Source of the DNA: Clostridia bacterium
Lineage (GTDB): Bacteria > Bacillota > Clostridia > Oscillospirales > CAG-272
Assembly (NCBI GenBank): GCA_017452335.1
Contig: JAFTMP010000233.1
Span: 1-6,637, forward strand
Length of the DNA: 6,637 bases
Direction of reading: 5' to 3'
The position numbers and the translations under genes are program-made. The notes under the pieces are model-generated. The model was not told the origin of the DNA. It saw only the letters and a list, made by a program, of their open reading frames with translations, and did not search any database. Shown here in pieces: positions 1 to 4,750 of the stretch (positions within the stretch are counted from its first letter, which is position 1; every line of letters starts with the position of its first letter).

Positions 1-1080
1 CACATTTTCCTTGAAAAAGATAGGCTGACCAAAATAATTGATTGCTCCGGTAAATACCCCATCAGAGCCTCGGGAAGCCACATAGGAGTCGGTGGAGATC
101 CCTTCAAAGCAATTCCAATTTTTAAAATCCCCCAGCTTTGAAGCGTAGATCTCGTTCACGGTCGTGCCATTTACAAATCCGTACTTACACCCCCAAAGGC
201 GGTTGCCGCATTCAATCACGTAGTCCATTTCCGGAAGGGCGCGTTTCACCGTCACCCCTCCTGCTTGCGTTTTTCTTTCCTGCAAGATTCCGACAACTAC
301 GATATAGTCCTTCGTCCCCTCGGCTCGGTCGCTTGCCCCTTCGTCGTGAAAGGCATGCTCCACAATTACCGTTCCGTCAAGTCCCTGGGGATCACACCCT
401 GAAAGAAATACGCCGTCCCCTTTTGAGATGCCTTTTGCAATGTTCTGCCCCTCAATGCGCACGTAGGTGGTTGCAATGTCCACCCACATCCCCGAAGCGG
501 AGGAATATTGCTTCAAAACATTTGGGGTCATAGAGAGATCAAGCCACAGATCAAGGTTGTTTTTAGTGGGAGGCTCGGATGAGGAGGGAACATAGTCTGC
601 GTAAGCCCCGCCGTCAGCAGTACAAAGGGTAAATGTTACCGTTCCGGAAACAACGTTTTCTTGCTCTATAGCACCACGATCGGAAAGATTCTCAGTATTG
701 ATATAAAATTTGTCGGGAAAGATCAAAAGATATGTCCCATAAGAGACCAGCCACCGCTCTTTATCTGCGGGAACAGTCGAATGCTCCGCAAAGACCTCAT
801 CCTTGCCGTTCTTAACGAAGGTGAGCTGCGTGGCGGTCTCGGTCAGCTTTTTGGTTTTTACGTAGCATAGACCATCCTTGTAGACGATCGCTTTGATATC
901 CGCGTCCTTTGTGATCACACCACGCTTTCTGCGCACCGAAAGAACCGGGTAATCGTTGCAGCTTAGATTCTCCATATCAAAAAATTCTTTTTCCGATATG
1001 CGGGGGTTGTGATTGTAGCCCAAAAATTCCTCAATCACCATTTCACCGCTCTCCAGCTTGTTTAAATAGGGTAATTTCAC
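1..1080 (-). CDS. Phage structural protein, N-terminal 360 residues (tentatively tail nozzle/stopper-like), partial
   Basis: This reading frame is open for 360 codons and runs off the left edge of the window, so the C-terminus is missing. I chose the GTG at 1080 because a purine-rich AAGGGGGGGAG lies about 5 bases upstream, 14 bases after the stop of the preceding gene; the next start (Met14) has no comparable site. The N-terminus reads roughly: Gly-Tyr around residue 21, then DMENLSCNDYPVLSVRRKRG near residues 35-54, recalling the 'Asn-hydrophobic-Ser ... Arg-x-x-Gly' start of podovirus tail nozzle and DNA-stabilisation proteins. Residues 305-360 contain ECGNRLWGC, EIYASKLGDFKNW and a TGA...IFFKE segment, a beta-rich pattern of the kind seen in beta-propeller repeats. 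There is no signal peptide or membrane segment. Position after capsid and connector genes fits a tail or neck protein. The coding frame is certain; the nozzle assignment is inference from family memory and could equally be another tail protein. Confidence 0.75.
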   Translation of the reverse strand, partial: MKLPYLNKLESGEMVIEEFLGYNHNPRISEKEFFDMENLSCNDYPVLSVRRKRGVITKDADIKAIVYKDGLCYVKTKKLTETATQLTFVKNGKDEVFAEHSTVPADKERWLVSYGTYLLIFPDKFYINTENLSDRGAIEQENVVSGTVTFTLCTADGGAYADYVPSSSEPPTKNNLDLWLDLSMTPNVLKQYSSASGMWVDIATTYVRIEGQNIAKGISKGDGVFLSGCDPQGLDGTVIVEHAFHDEGASDRAEGTKDYIVVVGILQERKTQAGGVTVKRALPEMDYVIECGNRLWGCKYGFVNGTTVNEIYASKLGDFKNWNCFEGISTDSYVASRGSDGVFTGAINYFGQPIFFKENV

Positions 1081-1094
1081 GTCTTCTCCCCCCC

Positions 1095-1463
1095 TTAAAA
1101 ATAGTTAATTCTCGTGCGTTTTGGCATCACGGTGCGGTTATATTGCTTTGCAAATGCCTCAAATGCCTCGTTAAACATCGCATAGGAGTTATGATATCTT
1201 GTCGTATCTCCGATGGTGTAATCTGCTCTTGCTTCAAGGTAGTGCAAATACAGCCGGTCATAGGGCGCTTTGGCAAGTAGGACGATTTCTGAGGATGTGG
1301 TATAAGGCACGTAGTTTATCTGTTCACCGCCCTCGTGGCGGTCGATAATCTCATTTTTGATGCGCCCCTCGATTTCGTTGAGGTATTGTAGCAGCTCCTC
1401 ATCATTGACCACCCATTCGGGACGCAGTTTATGAAACTCCGAAAAAAGCTCGACAATGGTCAT
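1095..1463 (-). CDS. Putative head-tail connector/adaptor protein, 122 aa
   Basis: The start at 1463 is supported by AAAGGAG seven bases upstream (1471-1477). The protein is small, soluble and mainly helical in appearance. Residues 1-40 (ELFSEFHKLRPEW, then LLQYLNEIEGRIKNEIID) look like two helices. The middle holds a loop with VPYTTSSEIVLLAKAPYDRLY. The C-terminal half has YLEARADYTIGDTTRYHNS followed by FNEAFEAFAKQYNR, the Tyr/Asn-rich helical pattern I associate with small connector or adaptor proteins encoded just after the capsid gene in Clostridia phages; such proteins sit between the portal and the tail. It ends 14 bases before the next gene, whose ribosome binding site starts within its stop codon, suggesting coupled translation. 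No enzymatic motif is visible. The connector role rests on size, position and pattern memory, not on a diagnostic motif. Confidence 0.7.
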   Translation of the reverse strand: MTIVELFSEFHKLRPEWVVNDEELLQYLNEIEGRIKNEIIDRHEGGEQINYVPYTTSSEIVLLAKAPYDRLYLHYLEARADYTIGDTTRYHNSYAMFNEAFEAFAKQYNRTVMPKRTRINYF

Positions 1464-1487
1464 TTTGTTTCTCCTTTACATAGCATA

Positions 1488-1530
1488 AAATATAAATAAA
1501 CGGGGAACGCACGGTGTATATGCGTTCCCC
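1488..1530 (-). terminator. Terminator-like hairpin after the 93-aa gene
   Basis: On the minus strand a perfect 9-bp stem, GGGGAACGC (1530-1522) with GCGTTCCCC (1510-1502), encloses an 11-base loop and is followed by G and then TTTATTTATATTTT. This is the form of a Rho-independent terminator, although the T tract is broken by A residues. The downstream connector gene has a good ribosome binding site but no clear promoter of its own, so partial read-through that lowers connector and tail expression relative to capsid is a reasonable inference. Confidence 0.6.
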
Positions 1531-1548
1531 TTCGTATATGCAATCCCC
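1516..1548 (-). repeat. Tandem 18-base imperfect repeat overlapping the terminator
   Basis: Read on the minus strand, GGGGATTGCATATAC (1548-1534) and GGGGAACGCATATAC (1530-1516) are direct repeats offset by 18 bases and match at 13 of 15 positions. The second copy supplies the 5' arm of the terminator stem. Just upstream, ATCCCC-T-GGGGAT (1543-1555 on the plus strand) is a perfect palindrome sharing the G-run of the first copy. The arrangement looks like a duplicated hairpin arm; its function is unknown. Confidence 0.5.
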
Positions 1549-1558
1549 TGGGGATGCG

Positions 1559-1840
1559 TTAATTCAATTCCTTATCGTCTATCTTTTCCTGTGCGCCGCG
1601 TTCATAAGCAAGGGCGTTAAAAAGCATTTCGTTTTGGTGATCCAAAACCTCTTTCACGTAATCGGGAACAGTGACCGGCACGCCTCGCTTGATTTGAAAG
1701 GACTTCCCGTTTACCGCCACATATACATCGTCGGTTTCGGATCTTGTAAGCGGCAGGTAAATCTGAACCATTTTGGGCGCATTCGAAGCTTTTTCAAACG
1801 AAGGTTCAAAAGTGGTTTCGTTGATGTTTTCAGTAGTCAT
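1559..1840 (-). CDS. Conserved-type phage protein of unknown function, 93 aa, next to capsid gene
   Basis: The start at 1840 follows a consensus AGGAGG (1845-1850) with four bases of spacing, one of the strongest ribosome binding sites in the window. Residues 1-22 are polar and probably disordered. Residues 23-62 form the recognisable core: VQIYLPLTRSETDDVYVAVNG, then KSFQIKRGVPVTVPDYVKEVL. This 'IxLP ... VxVNGxxxxIxRGxxVxVPxxVxEVL' pattern is common in small proteins encoded directly after N4-gp56-type capsid genes, as I recall, but I know of no established function. The tail (residues 66-93) is a charged helix. The gene is flanked by a stem-loop on the capsid side and a terminator-like hairpin after it, so it may be expressed at a level close to the capsid protein. 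A capsid-associated or decoration role is possible but unproven. Confidence 0.75.
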   Translation of the reverse strand: MTTENINETTFEPSFEKASNAPKMVQIYLPLTRSETDDVYVAVNGKSFQIKRGVPVTVPDYVKEVLDHQNEMLFNALAYERGAQEKIDDKELN

Positions 1841-1857
1841 ATAGCCTCCTTATACGA

Positions 1858-1886
1858 GGTGCGGGAAGAAAGGTCCTTCCCGCACC
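1858..1886 (-). other. Strong stem-loop between capsid gene and 93-aa gene
   Basis: GGTGCGGGAAG (1858-1868) pairs perfectly with CTTCCCGCACC (1876-1886), giving an 11-bp stem with a 7-base loop, 13 bases after the capsid stop codon. On the minus (coding) strand no T tract follows the stem; the sequence goes straight into the ribosome binding site of the next gene. On the plus strand it is followed by the T-rich ATTCTGTTTTCTTTT and would make a good terminator there. For the capsid transcript it is better read as a 3' end stabilising or processing hairpin, possibly also blocking antisense transcription. Confidence 0.65.
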
Positions 1887-1899
1887 ATTCTGTTTTCTT

Positions 1900-2898
1900 T
1901 TAATTCTCTTCAGCCTGATCAGACAAAGCAGACTTACATTCCACTCTTATCAAATAAGGCTCAACGAGAATTTCAGCGGTTTTGCCGCCCTTCCAACCGA
2001 TAGAAGAACGCTGATCCAGGGGGTCGGCTGTACCGGCAGAACCCTTTTGCTTGATGATGGTCTGCAGACCCCCGCCCTCAACCTCGGTGGTACCGTATGC
2101 ACCGTCACCCATAAAGAGACAGCCGAATACGCCGTCCGAATAGATCTTTGCTTCAGTAGACTCAACAAAGCGCACACCGCCAACCTTGCCAAGCTCCCCT
2201 TCATAGATATTGTCGGGCGTTGCATATTTGTGTGCATCGATCCATAACGGATCAGACAGCAGATCGTATGCCACAAGAGGGTGAATGATGGCAACATAAA
2301 AACCGTTGATCTTCGGCGCGTTATTCTTTTTCAAAAACGCCACGACACGGTTCACCAAATCCACAGTCATCTTGCAGGTGTTGTCAAGATCATCGCGCGA
2401 GGTAACAGGCGTACCGTCTGATTTGGGTGCATAGAACACATTTGTACCGCCCTGAAGAACATTTCTTACAACGGTATCAAGCGTCATGCCTGCCTGGCGT
2501 CCAAGAACCTTGGTTGCCTCCACAATAGTATTGTCGATGGCGGTCAGCTCCAGTACATCGGACTGCACAACGTAGTCACCGTACCACTTGACCTCTGCCT
2601 CAATGGAGGTGGCAGCCAGTTTCTTGCCGTTAGGAGTCACGCCCTCAGTTAGGGGGGTGGTCGCCTTGGGCAGAGAAGCAAACTTTCTGAATTCGATCTT
2701 CTTACCGCCATTTTTGGGAATGTTTCTCTTCTGACCGAACTGATCGTGCACAAGGTTTGCCTTGGCTTCCTCAATCAGATTCTTGTCGTAATAGGTCTTG
2801 TTTTCCACCGACAAACCGGTGTCAGTGGTCACATTGGTGTTGGGTTCTGCAAAGAGCTGCAGACACACAACAAACATGGTCTTTTCAAAATCTTTCAT
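1900..2898 (-). CDS. Major capsid protein, N4-gp56 family, 332 aa
   Basis: The shell-forming protein of the phage head. The start at 2898 has GAAGGAG (2904-2910) five bases upstream. After a short N-terminal arm, residues 37-160 carry the features I associate with the N4-gp56 group of HK97-fold capsid proteins: YYDKNLIEEAKANLV, then HDQFGQKRNIPKNGGKKIEF, LPKATTPLTEGVTP, the WYGDYVVQSDVLELTAID segment, EATKVLGRQAGMTLD and VRNVLQGGTNVFYA. The remainder includes a central helix around residues 177-192 (axial domain region) and IIHPLVAYDLLSDP at 205-217, ending in a glutamate-rich tail. The length is normal for the family. Residues 13-18 (LQLFAE) match the Prp cleavage motif, so the mature protein probably starts at Ala17, losing 16 residues; this part is inference. 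The gene sits after a 463-base spacer rather than tightly behind the scaffold gene, which suggests separate control of this highly expressed product. Family call is confident. Confidence 0.95.
   Translation of the reverse strand: MKDFEKTMFVVCLQLFAEPNTNVTTDTGLSVENKTYYDKNLIEEAKANLVHDQFGQKRNIPKNGGKKIEFRKFASLPKATTPLTEGVTPNGKKLAATSIEAEVKWYGDYVVQSDVLELTAIDNTIVEATKVLGRQAGMTLDTVVRNVLQGGTNVFYAPKSDGTPVTSRDDLDNTCKMTVDLVNRVVAFLKKNNAPKINGFYVAIIHPLVAYDLLSDPLWIDAHKYATPDNIYEGELGKVGGVRFVESTEAKIYSDGVFGCLFMGDGAYGTTEVEGGGLQTIIKQKGSAGTADPLDQRSSIGWKGGKTAEILVEPYLIRVECKSALSDQAEEN
2845..2862 (-). other. Predicted Prp cleavage site in the capsid protein N-terminus
   Basis: These bases encode residues 13-18, LQLFAE. 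The predicted cut is between Phe16 and Ala17, by analogy with bL27 of Firmicutes (LNLQFF/A) and the N-terminal trimming of 80alpha capsid protein. The preceding residues (MFVVC) are hydrophobic rather than the Lys-rich LKLN of the bL27 leader, so the P side differs from the classical substrate; the LQ-x-F-A core is intact. Confidence 0.7.
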
Positions 2899-2903
2899 TA
2901 TTT

Positions 2904-2972
2904 CTCCTTCAAAAAATTTAGTGCGAAGAAGCTACGAGCGGTTATTGTTTCCGATATAGCTTCTCCGCTCGT
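2904..2972 (-). promoter_or_regulatory. Structured 5' leader of the capsid gene with competing hairpins
   Basis: On the minus strand, block CGAGCGG (2971-2965) pairs with CCGCTCG (2941-2935), and block GAAGCTA (2963-2957) pairs with TAGCTTC (2934-2928). The order is A-B-A'-B', so the two 7-bp stems cross and are probably alternatives rather than one simple hairpin. The 3' arm of the second stem extends to CTTCTTC (2931-2925), which can pair over seven bases (one G-U) with the capsid ribosome binding site GAAGGAG (2910-2904) across a 14-base loop. This would permit one fold that exposes and another that masks the ribosome binding site. Pairings are seen in the sequence; a regulatory role is inference. 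Confidence 0.4.
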
Positions 2973-3079
2973 GCCATTGCCCGAAAAATACGTTTTTTAA
3001 ACGCATCTCTTTGCTCTTTTGCGGCAATTTACGGTCCATTGCAGTCATAAACGCAAGTATCGTTTTAAGGTGAATGAAG

Positions 3080-3135
3080 AAAAAAGTTTCGCAATCTCCT
3101 TTTACAATTTTTTTGTCCTTGCAATGTGTTGCGAA
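3080..3135 (-). terminator. Weak attenuator-like structure in the scaffold-capsid spacer
   Basis: TTCGCAA (3135-3129) is complementary to TTGCGAA (3094-3088), followed two bases later by TTTTTTC. The 34-base loop is large, though it contains a small GCAA...TTGC pairing near its 5' side. With a seven-pair stem this is a poor intrinsic terminator, but a partial stop here would separate scaffold from capsid transcripts. Low confidence. Confidence 0.25.
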
Positions 3136-3337
3136 GCCTTCTGTAAGTGCAAATCGCGTTCCTCCTTCGCGTTTGCCTTACATCGCAACGCTCCAATCTT
3201 TTATGCAGGTTACGCACCCTTGTTACATTGATCATTCTCAGTTCCCTGCCCGTCACCGCTTGTTTGATCACCTTTACAAGGGAATCGTATTCACTTTTTT
3301 CTGCGTTAAGATCATAACTCTTTTGCAAGAACTTCAA
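3102..3337 (-). pseudogene. Possible small degraded or frameshifted coding region in the scaffold-capsid spacer
   Basis: The 463-base spacer 2899-3361 contains no gene with a convincing start. In the scaffold frame, right after its TGA stop, the sequence stays open to 3065; from a TTG at 3337 it reads as a plausible helical protein for about 50 residues (for example EKSEYDSLVKVIKQAV and RVRNLHKRLERC), after which it becomes Arg-rich and shadow-like. At that point the -1 frame takes over with a protein-like stretch (KANAKEERDLHLQKAS, then QHIARTKKL) ending at a TAA at 3104-3102. Reading the two parts together gives a coherent charged helical product of about 75 residues. There is no ribosome binding site before the TTG, no family I recognise and no canonical slippery heptamer at the junction. 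It may be a decayed small phage gene, a sequencing-error frameshift, or chance. A third frame also holds a 38-residue open stretch (3048-2932) with no ribosome binding site. A TATGAT (3316-3311) with TTGAAG 15 bases upstream is a weak promoter candidate for the capsid gene. Confidence 0.3.
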
Positions 3338-3361
3338 GATTTCACAAAAAGATAGCGCATA

Positions 3362-4342
3362 TCAGCCGAAGCTGATCTTTTCTCCCATTGCCACCCTGCG
3401 GTTGATCTCTGCAATATCTGCCTTAGAGAGCTCAGACACTTTGCTCTTTACTTTTGCCGCACTCTGTCCAGACATACCGTTTTCACGTGGTCTTGCACCG
3501 TTTGCACGAACTTGATTTAAAACGTTATCCTCCGTCACCTTTGCCGTATACTGCATGGCGGCTGGAAGGATTTCGTCCTTGTGGATGACCTCAAAGGCAG
3601 TGCGTACGTCTACGCCTGCGTTAAGAAGCTTTGCAAAGTCTGCGCTTGCCGCAAGCTCCTTTTCAAGGTCAAAGGAGGGATATACGGTCTTGGTATCCTC
3701 CGCTTGTCTAAACCAAGCGGCATACTGCCTTTTGGCAGATTCTTCGGTCTCCCGCTCTTTTATCTGCCGTCTAAGTTCCGCATTCTCCCGCTCCACCTTT
3801 TTCATTGCCTTCAAGGTTTCAACGGAGACTCCCTTTTCCATCGCCTCTTGCTCGTAATAGGCGTTATCGTCCTCCACTGCTTTTGACAAAGCATTGATGT
3901 CGGAGGCATCCACGCCGTATCGCTTTGAAAGAAGATCAAGCACAGGTGCAATCACCTTATACTTCTTGGCGCTCTCTTCCGGTCCTTTCAAACGCTGTCT
4001 GACGATGTCTTGGTTCCGCTTATTGAAGACATCCTTATACTTGCCCTTTATGAGCGCGTCAAATTCTGCATCAAGATCGCGGGAGGAAAGATTTTCCTCG
4101 GTGGTGCTTTTGGTCTTTTGCTCCTCGGCGGCAGGAACAGGCTCAGCAATCTCAGTTTGAATGCCGTACTTGACATCGGCAAGAGGATTTGAGCCTTTTT
4201 TTACGCCCGCTTTCTGCGCCCCGGCGTCGGTCGCACTTACGCCCGTTGCTCCATCAGACCCGGTGCCTGCACCCCCGCCCCCTGCCGATCCATCAGCAAA
4301 GAGCTGGAGGTCGAGTCTTCTGAAAAAGATTTTTGGTGCCAT
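3362..4342 (-). CDS. Capsid scaffolding protein, 326 aa
   Basis: This protein directs capsid assembly and is removed from the mature head. The ATG at 4342 is preceded by GAAAGGA (4349-4355) with six bases of spacing. Layout: residues 1-11 are basic and hydrophobic (KIFFRRL); residues 12-17 are LQLFAD, a predicted Prp cleavage site; residues 18-85 are Gly/Ala/Ser/Thr/Glu-rich and disordered; residues 90-120 (DLDAEFDALIKGKYKDVFNK, then QDIVRQRLKG) are a segment typical of Firmicutes phage scaffolds; residues 160-215 form a highly charged probable coiled coil; residues 295-326 are a basic helical tail (KVKSKVSELSKADI, then NRRVAMGEKISFG) of the type that contacts the inner capsid surface. Composition, coiled coil and position between protease and capsid genes support the call. 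It is the only gene here ending in TGA; the stop looks genuine because the C-terminus is complete-looking. No enzymatic motif is present. Confidence 0.88.
   Translation of the reverse strand: MAPKIFFRRLDLQLFADGSAGGGGAGTGSDGATGVSATDAGAQKAGVKKGSNPLADVKYGIQTEIAEPVPAAEEQKTKSTTEENLSSRDLDAEFDALIKGKYKDVFNKRNQDIVRQRLKGPEESAKKYKVIAPVLDLLSKRYGVDASDINALSKAVEDDNAYYEQEAMEKGVSVETLKAMKKVERENAELRRQIKERETEESAKRQYAAWFRQAEDTKTVYPSFDLEKELAASADFAKLLNAGVDVRTAFEVIHKDEILPAAMQYTAKVTEDNVLNQVRANGARPRENGMSGQSAAKVKSKVSELSKADIAEINRRVAMGEKISFG
4292..4309 (-). other. Predicted Prp cleavage site in the scaffold N-terminus
   Basis: These bases encode residues 12-17, LQLFAD, with the predicted cut between Phe15 and Ala16. The upstream KIFFRRLD is basic and hydrophobic, closer to the Lys-rich bL27 leader than the capsid site. 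The DNA is nearly the same as at the capsid site: CTCCAGCTCTTTGCTGA here against CTGCAGCTCTTTGCAGA there, 15 of 17 identical, although the flanking proteins are unrelated. Confidence 0.72.
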
Positions 4343-4381
4343 AGGTTTTCCTTTCTGCCCGTATCGTGGGCACGACGTGGT

Positions 4382-4735
4382 TTATTTGAAGGCTTTTTCT
4401 GCCTCTACCAACGTTACGTTTTCGGGATACGCCGTTTCAAGAAGCCGAATTCCCGTTTTTGCAAAGAGCATAGCTTTTCGTGCCTCCGCATAGCCGTCAC
4501 TGTCAAGACAAAGCGCGGAGATCTGCCCATCTCCCCTGTCAAGACGAATAACAGCAGGGCTTTTAAATGCGTCCCCTTGCTCCATAGTCTTAAAAATTTG
4601 TGCCACCGTATAGGTGAGGATGGACACCGCAGAGCAGACGATATCACTCCCGATCACTCCATGCCCTGCGTGTCCTTTCACCTGCATAGTAAGAGATTTT
4701 TCTTCGATGTTTTCTCCAAAAAACACCCGGATCAT
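4382..4735 (-). CDS. prp: Prp-like (YsxB family) cysteine protease, probable prohead protease, 117 aa
   Basis: The start at 4735 has GAGGTG seven bases upstream, 15 bases after the portal stop. Residues 17-40 contain the family signature: VKGHAGHGVIGSDIVC followed by SAVSIL. His22 and Cys34 fall at the positions of the catalytic pair of S. aureus Prp, and the Gly-His-Ala-Gly and Asp-Ile-Val-Cys-Ser-Ala-Val-Ser elements are both intact. The C-terminal part (ARKAMLFAKTGIRLLETAYP) matches the final helix and Tyr-Pro of the family. Length is slightly above the usual 105-110 residues. Cellular Prp removes the N-terminal leader of ribosomal protein bL27, and host Prp trims capsid and scaffold proteins of phage 80alpha. 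Here the gene lies between portal and scaffold, the normal place of a prohead protease, and both neighbours downstream carry an LQLFA site. The inferred role is maturation cleavage of scaffold and capsid. Whether it also cuts host bL27 cannot be told from sequence. Confidence 0.9.
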   Translation of the reverse strand: MIRVFFGENIEEKSLTMQVKGHAGHGVIGSDIVCSAVSILTYTVAQIFKTMEQGDAFKSPAVIRLDRGDGQISALCLDSDGYAEARKAMLFAKTGIRLLETAYPENVTLVEAEKAFK

Positions 4736-4750
4736 TACCCTCCACCTCTC

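Noticed and set aside
138..533. Plus-strand open frame of 131 codons.
   Set aside because: It lies opposite the open minus-strand structural gene, is rich in Arg, Ser and Pro, has no ribosome binding site and no family resemblance; it is a shadow.
1514..1903. Plus-strand open frame of 129 codons.
   Set aside because: It spans two hairpins and the antisense of the 93-aa gene, starts inside the repeat region and has no ribosome binding site; a shadow.
2928..2972. A stable H-type pseudoknot formed by both 7-bp stems at once.
   Set aside because: There is no linker between the 3' arms of the two stems and only one base between the 5' arms, with 15 bases in the middle loop. That is awkward for a classical pseudoknot, so alternative hairpins are preferred.
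3185..3203. Programmed -1 ribosomal frameshift in the spacer fragment.
   Set aside because: The overlap between the two frames contains no canonical X-XXY-YYZ slippery heptamer and no strong stem-loop at the proper distance; decay or an indel is more likely.
3065..3364. Read-through of the scaffold TGA into the in-frame 98-codon extension, or TGA recoded as a sense codon.
   Set aside because: The scaffold ends in a complete-looking basic tail, the other complete genes use TAA and contain no internal TGA, Trp is encoded by TGG throughout, and the last third of the extension is Arg-rich like an antisense or off-frame shadow. A standard code is the simpler reading.
4357..4374. Small inverted repeat (GCCC...GGGC) between protease and scaffold genes.
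   Set aside because: The stem is only four base pairs, with no T tract, and is within chance expectation.
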